NCBI GenBank assembly: GCA_900542015.1
Contig: UQLY01000020.1
Span: 1-46,119, forward strand
Source: an uncultured Lachnospiraceae bacterium
GTDB taxonomy: Bacteria; Bacillota; Clostridia; Lachnospirales; Lachnospiraceae
Direction of reading: 5' to 3'
DNA: 46,119 bases
The position numbers were made by a program, and so were the translations under genes. Under the pieces are notes generated by a model, which worked only from the letters and a program-made list of their open reading frames with translations, was not told the origin of the DNA and did not search any database. Numbering within the stretch: the first letter of the stretch is position 1; each line of letters begins with the position of its first letter. This document shows, piece after piece, positions 16,990-24,499 of this stretch.

Positions 16990-17190
16990 TCAAAACCATT
17001 CCTTTATTCGTTCCAGAATCAGACTTTTGTAAACGACCGTTTCTTCCTCCTCGTCATAGACGATGCTCTGGGGCGGAAGCCCGTACTTGGGATACAACGC
17101 GCCGAAAAAGAACAGCGACGTATAAATCGCAGCCATCAGTCCGTATATCGCCGCTTCTTTATTTTTGCGAACAATATTGATCAGTTTCAT
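16990..17190 (-). CDS. Small single-pass membrane protein
   Basis: A 66-residue protein with one hydrophobic helix (about 13-33, AAIYGLMAAIYTSLFFFGAL) and a charged C-terminal tail containing DEEEETVVYKS. AAGGAAAT precedes the ATG. No family recognised. It is coupled to the DUF1934 gene, ending one base before its TTG start, so the pair is likely transcribed together. Confidence 0.65.
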   Translation of the reverse strand: MKLINIVRKNKEAAIYGLMAAIYTSLFFFGALYPKYGLPPQSIVYDEEEETVVYKSLILERIKEWF

Positions 17191-17281
17191 ATCAGATTTC
17201 CTTCTTTCTAACGTTTGTTAAAAGTCTGGACAAATCCGACAGAATTTATACACTTTTCTTGCGCCCTTTTATCCGTCCGCG

Positions 17282-17959
17282 CTATCCGTTCAGGTGCAGA
17301 TGTCCGATAATGGTTTTCTCCTGATTGTCGATATGCAGCACGACCGCCTGCGCCGCCTTCTCTTCTTCTTTGTTGATAATGGCGTTGTAAATCGCCTCAT
17401 GCTCCTGTACGAGACGGCTGTGATACGCGGAATCTTTGATATACTCCAGCCTGTAACGGTACATCTGCTCCGCCAGGTTGTTGACCAGTTGAATCAGTCT
17501 GTCATTGCCCGTAGATTTTAAAATAATATCATGAAAACGGACGTCCGCTTCGGTAATGTCCTTTGTATTATTGTTTTTGATAACCATGGCAAACTCATCA
17601 CATGCCTTGCGAAGCGCCTTTTTATCCTCTTCGCTCATGCGCTGGCAGGCAAGCCTGACCGCAAGCATGTCCAGCGCTCTCCGCACCTCCAGCACGTCCT
17701 TTAAGTTCTTTTCCGTAATCTTTGCCACTTGGGCGCCCTTTCTGGGAATCATAACCACAAGCCCTTCCAGTTCCAGCTTGCGGATCGCCTCTCTGATAGG
17801 AGTGCGGCTTACCCCCAGCCTGTCCGCCAGATGAATTTCCATCAGCCGTTCTCCGGGCTTCAGTTCCCCGGTCAAAATCGCCTGCCTTAAAGTGTTGAAC
17901 ACCACGTCCCTAAGGGGCAGATACTCGTCCATGTTTTGTTGCAGCATATCAAGCATCAT
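17282..17959 (-). CDS. GntR-family transcriptional regulator, FCD subfamily
   Basis: A 225-residue repressor-type protein with an N-terminal winged helix (about 15-80, including LADRLGVSRTPIREAIRKLE) and a C-terminal FCD effector domain (about 90-220) with the Asp/His metal-site pattern in EADVRFHDIIL and VLHIDNQEKT. The start at 17959 is chosen because GGAGGG lies six bases before it; the first ATG in frame (17965) follows GGAGGG with no spacing, although it makes an ATGA overlap with the ispE stop. The ligand is unknown. Being coupled to ispE suggests either autoregulation of the pair or simple operon sharing. Confidence 0.9.
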   Translation of the reverse strand: MMLDMLQQNMDEYLPLRDVVFNTLRQAILTGELKPGERLMEIHLADRLGVSRTPIREAIRKLELEGLVVMIPRKGAQVAKITEKNLKDVLEVRRALDMLAVRLACQRMSEEDKKALRKACDEFAMVIKNNNTKDITEADVRFHDIILKSTGNDRLIQLVNNLAEQMYRYRLEYIKDSAYHSRLVQEHEAIYNAIINKEEEKAAQAVVLHIDNQEKTIIGHLHLNG

Positions 17960-17961
17960 TG

Positions 17962-18831
17962 TCATCCCTCCGTTTTTTGAAACCCTGTTACAAATACCTC
18001 TTGCGATAAATCTTCTTCCCGAATCCTTTTAGCGGCAGCCTGCGCCTTTTCCCTGTCCTCATAGACGGCAAACACCGTAGGACCGCTGCCGCTCATCAGC
18101 GCGTTCATTGCTCCTTCCCGCCTGCATACTTCCTTGATTTTACCAATAATCGGATAAGCGGGAACCGTAACCGTCTCCAATACGTTTCCCATTCTGTCCG
18201 TGATCCCCTTTAAATCCCCTTCCTTCAAGGCGCGCACCATCCCGTCAATATCGGGATGTCCGCCGATTCCCCCAAGGTTCAGGTTCTGATAGACAAACGC
18301 CGTGGATACGTCGATATCCGGCTTTGCAATCAACAGATGCGCCTTAGGCGGCGCCGGCAGCTTTGTCAGAAGCTCTCCGATTCCTTCCGCTAACGCGGTT
18401 CCTCCCATAACGCAGTATGGCACGTCGGCGCCGATTTGCACCGCAATTTCCTGCAGCCTTTCCCTTGTCAGGGGTTGTCCCATCATTTCGTTTAAAGCAG
18501 ACAGCGCTGCCGCGGCGTCCGTACTTCCTCCCGCCATCCCCGCGGCGACGGGGATTCTTTTCTCAAGGGTAATATCTGCGCCGATCCGTCTGCCGGTCTC
18601 GGCAAAAAGCACCATTGCCGCCCGATAGATCAGATTGCTCCCGTCGCAGGGGATCTTCCCGTTATCCGTCTCAATGCGGATCTCTTCGTCTTCTCTGCTT
18701 TCAAAGGTCAGGGTATCGTACAGATCTACCGTCTGCATGATCATCTTTACCTCATGATAACCGTCTTCCCTTCTGCGAAGCACATCCAGCCCCAAATTTA
18801 TCTTTGCATACGCATTTCTAACCAGCCTCAT
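17962..18831 (-). CDS. ispE: 4-diphosphocytidyl-2-C-methyl-D-erythritol kinase
   Basis: IspE phosphorylates CDP-methylerythritol in the MEP isoprenoid pathway. The 289-residue GHMP kinase shows the substrate motif NAYAKINLGLDV, the glycine-rich ATP loop PVAAGMAGGSTDAAAAL, and the C-terminal MSGSGPTVFAVY. The ATG at 18831 gives the family-like start MRLVRNAYAKINL and the usual length; an in-frame ATG at 18855 lies only about 14 bases from the predicted transcript start and has no ribosome site, though the site before 18831 is also weak. It is followed by the GntR gene with an overlap or two-base gap. Confidence 0.95.
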   Translation of the reverse strand: MRLVRNAYAKINLGLDVLRRREDGYHEVKMIMQTVDLYDTLTFESREDEEIRIETDNGKIPCDGSNLIYRAAMVLFAETGRRIGADITLEKRIPVAAGMAGGSTDAAAALSALNEMMGQPLTRERLQEIAVQIGADVPYCVMGGTALAEGIGELLTKLPAPPKAHLLIAKPDIDVSTAFVYQNLNLGGIGGHPDIDGMVRALKEGDLKGITDRMGNVLETVTVPAYPIIGKIKEVCRREGAMNALMSGSGPTVFAVYEDREKAQAAAKRIREEDLSQEVFVTGFQKTEG

Positions 18832-18875
18832 AACCTGCCATTGCCCCAATATCATTTTGTATTTTTAATGTATTT

Positions 18876-18904
18876 TGTATAAAAAACGTACTTTGTATAC
18901 ACAA
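18876..18904 (-). promoter_or_regulatory. Promoter of ispE-gntR with candidate GntR operator
   Basis: The minus strand has TTGTGT (18899-18904), 17 bases, TATACA (18876-18881). The -35 region contains TTGTATACACAA (18893-18904, plus strand), whose GTATAC core is that of operators bound by GntR itself in Bacillus (TTGTATACAA type). The regulator in the same operon may therefore bind its own promoter. Confidence 0.55.
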
Positions 18905-18951
18905 TTATATAGAAAGCAGCGGGGATTTGCAAGCAAAAAGGGGGTTGTGGT

Positions 18952-19088
18952 CGCGGAAATTTTACAGATATGAAAGGAAACACGCTTTCGCTCTATAAGA
19001 GCGCAGCGGTACATAAATCCGCACAATACGCGGATTAAGTACCGGCGCTTTTATAAAGGTTTCCTTTCATATCTGTAAAATTTCCGCG
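18952..19088. repeat. 137-bp long palindromic element
   Basis: A perfect 30-bp inverted repeat (18952-18981 with 19059-19088) encloses 77 bases that can pair further: CTCTATAAGAGCGC (18991-19004) with GCGCTTTTATAAAG (19045-19058), CGGTAC with GTACCG, and AATCCGC with GCGGATT near the apex. About 57 base pairs can form in all, with a nine-base bulge on the left. No T-run follows directly on either strand and no target-site duplication is evident. A MITE-like or fold-back repeat is the leading idea; a structured RNA is the alternative. Confidence 0.85.
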
Positions 19089-19114
19089 GCGGCGATCCCC
19101 TCCTTTTGCCTGTC

Positions 19115-19134
19115 AATCGATGTTAATCGATGTT
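19115..19134. repeat. Tandem AATCGATGTT pair
   Basis: AATCGATGTT occurs twice in direct succession (19115-19124 and 19125-19134) between the long palindrome and the sipL stop. No gene lies in 18905-19164; the stretch holds the palindrome and this repeat only. Confidence 0.6.
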
Positions 19135-19164
19135 AAAATTTCTTCTTTACCTAAAGTTCTCCTG

Positions 19165-20733
19165 TTACAGATCTCCGGCGGCGTTTTTCATTAGCAGGAG
19201 TTTATCGCCGGGCTGGATTTCGTCTTTGGTCAGTCCGTTCATCGCTTTGATCGCCTCTACCGGAATATAGTATTCTTTTCCGATCTGCCAGAGACTGTCT
19301 CCCGGCTTGACAATATAGATTACCATTCCCGGCAGGTTTTTCATCTTGTCGCCGTCCAGTTCGCAAACCGACGCTCCGGTAATAATAGGTTCCTTTTTCT
19401 CCTCAAAAACAACGGCTGTCACACTGATAATGCCGTTGCATTCCATCTGGCTGCTGTCAAGGGCAGTAACGTCCATCTGCTCAATGGCAATCTGGATATC
19501 CTGGGAAATATTTTTACCTGCCGTGTCTCCGATTTCCATCGTATATACAAAGGGAATATCTTCTTCCATATAGCCGTAACCCGCCATTTCCTCGTTTGTC
19601 AGATAAAGGCAGCGCAGATGCACATTTCCCATCATGGTCATTTCGCCGCCGTCTATCTCGACGTCCTCCAGCATCGCCGTCTCCTCATGATGGATCAGCG
19701 ACATCAGGTTTGCATTATCTAACTGTATCCTTTCCTTTATCCTCGCCTTTCCGCTGTTTCTTCTAAGCAAATTCATAAAACTGCCTTCCTTGCACTGTGT
19801 CTCGATTTCCTTTGTAATGCCGTACATATCCGCCAGAATCTCATAGGTCTTTTCTTCATAAGCCTTGATATCCAGATCAAATACCGCCTCGATTGCAAAG
19901 ACTCTGTCCTCTCCGTCAAAATCCGGTTTGACCTCGTATTCCACGCTTCCTAAAGAAACGCCGACACAGGGAATCATCATATCGTGCATACCGCTGCATG
20001 GCACTTCTCCCTGAATGGGCACGACGGTTTCAAAAAATCTCGCCGCCCCCTCTTCTCCATCCGGCGAATAGAGGAAAAACAATTTTACATTACCTCTGAC
20101 TAACAGTTTATCTTCCCCCGCAATACACTCCAAAGCGCCGGGCGCCACGGAACCGTAAAGAACCTCAAATACATTTGGCAGATGGGTCGGAAGCGTCTCT
20201 TCATGCCGGAACCTGAAAATATCCTTTTTGCATACCGCCGTCTCCATAATCTGCAGCGGCTTCCTGCGATATTCCGCCTGCAGTTCCGTTTCCAGATCCA
20301 CGGCGGCAGGTTCGTCAAAAATCTCCCTGACGCACAGCTCCAGCGTCATCAGGGCACGGATACTGATTTTACGGGAATTGATAATGCCTACCGACAAGTC
20401 TTCCAGCATATGGCGCACGTAGACGGGATCTCCGGTCTCCACGCCCTCCATATGAAACTGTTCCTCAAAAGGAAGATTGGTTTCCACCTTGCCCAAAGGT
20501 TCCTCCTCTTCGTCGCTGGTATACAAAATACTGACGGCAAGCGCGCCCCTTACCGTGACCTGTCCGTTTCCGGCTTTTGCTTCCTCGATTTTAACGACCC
20601 CTGAGTGAAATATGACTTTATCTATATCAGGTCTTAAATCCGGAATATTCACATCATCTTCTACCGTAATCTGGTTTCCCGCTTTTGCCTTGATGCAATC
20701 CATATGTATATTTTTCTTCACAAGCTCCAACAT
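19165..20733 (-). CDS. sipL: SipL-like spore coat morphogenesis protein (SPOCS + LysM)
   Basis: This 522-residue protein has the SPOCS/DUF3794 repeats through residues 1 to about 460 (first repeat VEDDVNIPDLRPDIDKVIFH) and a C-terminal LysM domain (about 470-518, IYIVKPGDSLWQIGKEYYIP then GDKLLLMK). That architecture and length match clostridial SipL, which binds SpoIVA through its LysM domain to attach the coat to the forespore surface. AAGGAGG lies ten bases before the ATG and is part of a hairpin arm. A sigma-E type promoter lies in the hairpin loop, in keeping with mother-cell expression. It follows the pyr operon on the same strand. Confidence 0.88.
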   Translation of the reverse strand: MLELVKKNIHMDCIKAKAGNQITVEDDVNIPDLRPDIDKVIFHSGVVKIEEAKAGNGQVTVRGALAVSILYTSDEEEEPLGKVETNLPFEEQFHMEGVETGDPVYVRHMLEDLSVGIINSRKISIRALMTLELCVREIFDEPAAVDLETELQAEYRRKPLQIMETAVCKKDIFRFRHEETLPTHLPNVFEVLYGSVAPGALECIAGEDKLLVRGNVKLFFLYSPDGEEGAARFFETVVPIQGEVPCSGMHDMMIPCVGVSLGSVEYEVKPDFDGEDRVFAIEAVFDLDIKAYEEKTYEILADMYGITKEIETQCKEGSFMNLLRRNSGKARIKERIQLDNANLMSLIHHEETAMLEDVEIDGGEMTMMGNVHLRCLYLTNEEMAGYGYMEEDIPFVYTMEIGDTAGKNISQDIQIAIEQMDVTALDSSQMECNGIISVTAVVFEEKKEPIITGASVCELDGDKMKNLPGMVIYIVKPGDSLWQIGKEYYIPVEAIKAMNGLTKDEIQPGDKLLLMKNAAGDL

Positions 20734-20738
20734 GAAAA

Positions 20739-20791
20739 AATAACCTCCTTTGCTGCTTAGTGTATTGTATGAAACAGCAAAGAAGGTTATT
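20739..20791 (-). terminator. pyr-operon terminator whose 3' arm contains the sipL ribosome site
   Basis: On the minus strand AATAACCTTCTTTGCTG (20775-20791) pairs along all 17 positions, one of them U-G, with CAGCAAAGGAGGTTATT (20739-20755), and a T-run follows up to the sipL ATG. The loop is 19 bases. The 3' arm includes AAGGAGG, the only good ribosome site for sipL. Transcripts coming from pyrD would terminate or have the site masked. Confidence 0.8.
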
Positions 20792-20792
20792 C
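20764..20792 (-). promoter_or_regulatory. Sigma-E promoter of sipL inside the terminator loop
   Basis: The minus strand reads GAATAAC (20786-20792), 14 bases, CATACAAT (20764-20771). The -10 is an exact match to the sigma-E consensus and the spacing is right. Transcription should start near 20757, still in the loop, so the transcript lacks the 5' arm and leaves the ribosome site free. Confidence 0.65.
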
Positions 20793-20837
20793 CTCAAATT
20801 ATCAGATCAAATTAGCGAACGGCAATTTTGCGTTTTT

Positions 20838-21812
20838 TTATTTTACCGCGCCGATCAGCGTATTAATGTCGTTTATTCCGTATTTTCTCATATATTCCTC
20901 TATTCCCGTTATGGTTTCTTCCGTCGCATACGGGTTGATGAAATTCATGGCGCCCACACTGACGGCAGTAGCCCCTGCTAACATAAATTCAACGGCGTCC
21001 TCTCCGTTGGCAATGCCTCCCATACCGATAATAGGGATTTTAACCGCGTTTGCAGCCTGATACACCATCCGCACCGCCACGGGCTTGATCGCGGGTCCCG
21101 ACATGCCCCCGGTCTTATTGGCAAGGACAAAGGTCCTTTTATGAATATCGATCTTCATTCCGGTAATGGTATTGATCATGGAAAGCGCGTCCGCCCCCGC
21201 CGCCTCCGCCGCCTTCGCCATCTCGGCGATATCCGTCACATTGGGGCTTAATTTCATAATAACGGGCTGTTTCGCCTTTTTCTTAATCTCCTCCGTAATA
21301 TGGAACAAAGCGTCTGTTTTCTGTCCGAAGGCAATGGCTCCTTCCTTGACGTTGGGGCAGGAAACGTTGATCTCCAGCATATCCACAGCTTCATCGGAAA
21401 GCCGTTCCACCACTTCCAGATAATCCTCAACACTCTTGCCGCAGACATTGACAATGACTTTTGTATCAAACTGTTTCAGAAACTCCAGATCCCGCTCGAT
21501 AAACACGTCGATGCCCGGATTTTGCAGTCCGATGGCATTGAGCATCCCCCCGTAGACCTCCGCCACGCGGGGCGTGGGATTGCCTTCCCAGGGCACGTTT
21601 GCCACGCCCTTTGTCACAACGGCTCCCAATTTATTTAAATCCACAAATTCTCCGTATTCCATTCCCGACCCAAAAGTGCCGGAAGCGGTCATAACCGGAT
21701 TCTTAAAAGTCACGCCCGCTATGGTAACCGAAGTATTGATATCGTCCGCCCGTTTTGTTTCTGCACTGTTGTCCGCCTGTATCTCATGATTCTTTTTTCC
21801 GAAGTCCGCCAT
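20838..21812 (-). CDS. pyrD: Dihydroorotate dehydrogenase B, catalytic subunit
   Basis: PyrD (class 1B) oxidises dihydroorotate to orotate and passes electrons to NAD through PyrK. The 324-residue FMN protein shows VTFKNPVMTASGTFGSGMEY and the catalytic cysteine segment EINVSCPNVKEGA, with the phosphate-binding GMGGIANGEDAVEFMLAGAT near the C-terminus. The first 28 residues (MADFGKKNHEIQADNSAETK onward) are a polar extension before the usual family start; GAGGTGG before the ATG supports the full-length start. Its ATG shares one base with the pyrK stop (TAATG), so the two subunits are translationally coupled. Confidence 0.96.
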   Translation of the reverse strand: MADFGKKNHEIQADNSAETKRADDINTSVTIAGVTFKNPVMTASGTFGSGMEYGEFVDLNKLGAVVTKGVANVPWEGNPTPRVAEVYGGMLNAIGLQNPGIDVFIERDLEFLKQFDTKVIVNVCGKSVEDYLEVVERLSDEAVDMLEINVSCPNVKEGAIAFGQKTDALFHITEEIKKKAKQPVIMKLSPNVTDIAEMAKAAEAAGADALSMINTITGMKIDIHKRTFVLANKTGGMSGPAIKPVAVRMVYQAANAVKIPIIGMGGIANGEDAVEFMLAGATAVSVGAMNFINPYATEETITGIEEYMRKYGINDINTLIGAVK

Positions 21813-22597
21813 TATATTTCCACCTCTTTCGCATCAAATACGGGACCGTCCGTACAAATTCTCGCATTGTTGACATGGGAATGATGATCCTTGTGCGTCG
21901 TTTTGCACACGCACCCTAAGCAGGCGCCTACGCCGCAAGCCATTCTCTCCTCTAACGAAATATACGCCTCCACATGGTTAGTTTCAGCAAATCGCTTGAT
22001 TGCGCGCAGCATCGGCATCGGACCGCAGGCAAAGATCACGTCCGCCTTTAATCCGTTTTCCTCTACGGCGTTCATCACGTTTCCCCTGGTACCGGCGCTG
22101 CCGTCCTCGGTAGCAATATAAAGGCTGCCGTATTTCTTTAAGTCTTCTTCCAAAAACAGATTGCCGTCCCGATATCCCGCAATGATATTGACCTTGCAGT
22201 TACCCATGGCATACAGTTGCTTTGCAAGCTGCAGCATAGGCGGGATACCAATGCCGCCTCCCATCAAAAAGCAGGTTTTCCCCGCAGCTTTTTCAAGCGG
22301 GAAACCGTTGCCCAGATTACCCAAAATCTCTATTTTTTTGCCGCTGTGATAGCCGGAAAATTCGCCGGTGCCCTTCCCTGCAACTCTGTATACAATCCGC
22401 AGCCTGTTCCTCTCCGGATCGGTCTCGCAAATACTGATCGGTCTTGGCAGCAACGTCGATTTATCCTGCGGATAAACGCTGATAAACTGTCCCGGCTTTG
22501 CTTCCCCGGCAAGCCCGGTCTCAATCCACATATCGTAAATCCCCGGCGCAATACAGATCTGTTCCTCTACAACGGCGGTCTCTTTTCTTTTTCCCAT
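21812..22597 (-). CDS. pyrK: Dihydroorotate dehydrogenase B, electron transfer subunit
   Basis: PyrK carries FAD and a 2Fe-2S cluster and links PyrD to NAD. The 261-residue protein has the ferredoxin-reductase-like FAD domain (LLPRPISICETD, the R-P-x-S flavin motif), the NAD-binding domain (KTCFLMGGGIGIPPMLQLAK and VIFACGPMPMLRAI), and C-terminal cluster ligands in CGVGACLGCVC plus the later cysteine of ARICTDGPVF. AGAGAGG precedes the ATG. It lies between pyrC and pyrD in one transcription unit. Confidence 0.96.
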   Translation of the reverse strand: MGKRKETAVVEEQICIAPGIYDMWIETGLAGEAKPGQFISVYPQDKSTLLPRPISICETDPERNRLRIVYRVAGKGTGEFSGYHSGKKIEILGNLGNGFPLEKAAGKTCFLMGGGIGIPPMLQLAKQLYAMGNCKVNIIAGYRDGNLFLEEDLKKYGSLYIATEDGSAGTRGNVMNAVEENGLKADVIFACGPMPMLRAIKRFAETNHVEAYISLEERMACGVGACLGCVCKTTHKDHHSHVNNARICTDGPVFDAKEVEI

Positions 22598-22609
22598 TTC
22601 GTTACCTCT

Positions 22610-23911
22610 CTAAATTTTATCTCTGTATACGACTTTGCCGTCCGTAATCGTCACATGGACTTTGCCGTACAGGGTTTGTCCCAAAAACGGAGAATTTTGC
22701 GACTTGGACAGGGACTTTTCATAAAGGAAGGCTTCTTCCGGGTTAAAGACGATTACATCCGCCCGTTTCCCTTCCTGTATGCTGTCCGCTTCAAATCCGT
22801 AAAGAGCCGCGGGACCTATGGTCATTCTTTCGATCACCTGCAAAAGCGTCAGATAGCCAGGGCGGACCAGATTGGTAACCGCCAGCGGCAGCGCCGTTTC
22901 CAGTCCCAAAATGCCGCTTGGCGCCTCGGTAATCGGTTTGCTCTTTTCCTCCGTCCCATGGGGCGCGTGATCCGTGGCGATAATTTCAATCGAACCGTCC
23001 GCAAGACCTTCGATAATGGCTTTCCTGTCCTCTTCCGTCCTAAGAGGCGGGTTCATCTTTGCCAACGTACCTTTTTCGATGACCGCTTTCTCCGTCAGGG
23101 AAAAATGGTGCGGCGTCGCCTCCGCATGGATATTGGGATATTTCTTTCTCGCCTGCCGTACCAGCTCCACGCCCTCTTTGGTACTGATATGCTGAATGTC
23201 GATTGACGCTCCCGTCTCCTTTGCAAGCCTGATATCCCGCTCAATCATGGAGATTTCCGCCATACGGTCCGAACCGCCGATCCCGAAATACGCGCTTGCC
23301 TCTCCCTTATTGACGCCGTTATTGGCAATAAAAGCAGGATTTTCCTCATGAAAGCTCAGGGGCGCCTGCAGTTTTACGGCTTCTTCCATCGCTTTTTTCA
23401 CAAACGCCTCGTCCAAAAGAGGAATCCCGTCGTCCGTAAACCCGACGGCTCCCTTTTCCTTCAAAAGCGCCATATCCGTCAATTCTTTTCCCTGTAAGCC
23501 CTTGCTCACTGAAGCGCAGGTTCTCACATGAAGCCCGGTCCCTTTTCCCTTTTCCAACACATAGGTCAGAGTCTCCTCATTGTCCACCACAGGCTTTGTA
23601 TTCGCCATGAGCACCACCGTGGTAATTCCTCCGGCAAGAGCGGCTTTTGCCCCGGTATGAATATCTTCTTTATAAGTAAAGCCCGGATCGCGGAAATGGA
23701 CATGCACATCCGTAAGCCCCGGGGATACGACGCAGCCGGCAGCGTCAATGATTTGCATATCGGTTTCCTTATCATCCAAATGATCCAGATACCGCTTCAC
23801 GTCCTCCGGTTCTGCGACCTTTTGTATTTTTCCGTGATCAATCAGTACGTCAAACAATGCGTCTGTGCCCGTAACAGGATCGATTACCCTGCCGTTTTTG
23901 ATATACAACAT
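22610..23911 (-). CDS. pyrC: Dihydroorotase
   Basis: PyrC cyclises carbamoyl-aspartate to dihydroorotate, the step before PyrDK. The 433-residue class I amidohydrolase has the zinc site DVHVHFRDPG, further His ligands in EATPHHFSLT and the C-terminal Asp in IATDHAPH. The ATG at 23911 has AAGGAG upstream; a frame extension by 13 residues lacks a ribosome site. Twelve bases separate it from pyrK. A candidate promoter lies in the end of the upstream lipoprotein gene. No PyrR-type attenuator was recognised in the 44-base gap. Confidence 0.96.
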   Translation of the reverse strand: MLYIKNGRVIDPVTGTDALFDVLIDHGKIQKVAEPEDVKRYLDHLDDKETDMQIIDAAGCVVSPGLTDVHVHFRDPGFTYKEDIHTGAKAALAGGITTVVLMANTKPVVDNEETLTYVLEKGKGTGLHVRTCASVSKGLQGKELTDMALLKEKGAVGFTDDGIPLLDEAFVKKAMEEAVKLQAPLSFHEENPAFIANNGVNKGEASAYFGIGGSDRMAEISMIERDIRLAKETGASIDIQHISTKEGVELVRQARKKYPNIHAEATPHHFSLTEKAVIEKGTLAKMNPPLRTEEDRKAIIEGLADGSIEIIATDHAPHGTEEKSKPITEAPSGILGLETALPLAVTNLVRPGYLTLLQVIERMTIGPAALYGFEADSIQEGKRADVIVFNPEEAFLYEKSLSKSQNSPFLGQTLYGKVHVTITDGKVVYRDKI

Positions 23912-23940
23912 ATGCTTACTCCTTTTTATTTTCCAAAAAG

Positions 23941-23969
23941 AGTATAGCATTTCCCTTAATCAAAGACAA
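23941..23969 (-). promoter_or_regulatory. Candidate promoter of pyrC-pyrK-pyrD
   Basis: The minus strand has TTGTCT (23964-23969), 17 bases, TATACT (23941-23946). It overlaps the 3' end of the PrcB-domain gene and lies about 30 bases before pyrC. Confidence 0.55.
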
Positions 23970-24372
23970 CCGAATAATCCAGATACTCGGTTTTTATCAC
24001 GATGTAGGGATAGGATTTTACCCCGTCGTTTGGCACATCCGCACCGGGACCGATCAGACAGGTCTTTACATAGACCGCATTTTCAGTCAGATAAAGATCC
24101 TCTACCGTAATGCTGTAGCCGCCGCTTTCCTGTTCTCCATATCCGATACAGATATAAAGATAATCCCCGTCCTGAAACGTAAACTTAAAAGGCGCCGCCT
24201 TCTTTTCGGTAATTGCCGCCAACAGCTCCTCGGGCAGTTTATCCTCGGAAACTACGGTCAGCTCCAAATCCCTGACCTTCTCCGGCGCCTGCGGCGCCCT
24301 GTTCCCGCACCCCGTAAACAACAATACCGCCGCCAGCAGACCGTATAATAAACCCCGTTTCAATTTTTTCAT
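23956..24372 (-). CDS. PrcB-domain lipoprotein
   Basis: A 138-residue lipoprotein with signal peptide and lipobox LFTGC (Cys 22). The C-terminal part, YLYICIGYGEQESGGYSITV followed by the beta-rich tail, matches the PrcB C-terminal domain, a small fold with the conserved T/S-G-G-Y-S pattern found in many surface lipoproteins. Function unknown; PrcB in spirochaetes binds a protease. It is divergent from plsC and upstream of pyrC. Confidence 0.75.
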   Translation of the reverse strand: MKKLKRGLLYGLLAAVLLFTGCGNRAPQAPEKVRDLELTVVSEDKLPEELLAAITEKKAAPFKFTFQDGDYLYICIGYGEQESGGYSITVEDLYLTENAVYVKTCLIGPGADVPNDGVKSYPYIVIKTEYLDYSVVFD

Positions 24373-24436
24373 AGCATATCTTTCTGATGTCTTTCTATAA
24401 AAATATGATAATCCCGTCTTACCTATGTCATTTAAT

Positions 24437-24465
24437 TTGCAAAATGGTTTAAATTTGACTATAAT
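24437..24465 (+). promoter_or_regulatory. Sigma-A promoter of plsC
   Basis: TTGCAA (24437-24442), 17 bases, TATAAT (24460-24465). Transcription would start near 24472, after the in-frame ATG at 24425, which supports the later start at 24500. Confidence 0.78.
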
Positions 24466-24499
24466 ATGCCTAGATCAAAGGTTAGAAAGGTTTTACGCT

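Noticed and set aside
18952..19088. Ordinary terminator of sipL
   Set aside because: The structure is far too long, symmetrical and without an adjacent T-run.
22217..23206. 329-residue plus-strand frame across pyrK and pyrC
   Set aside because: It is antisense to two genes with clear catalytic motifs, and no ribosome site was seen.
23912..23955. PyrR attenuator before pyrC
   Set aside because: The gap is 44 bases, with no antiterminator/terminator pair or PyrR-binding loop seen.
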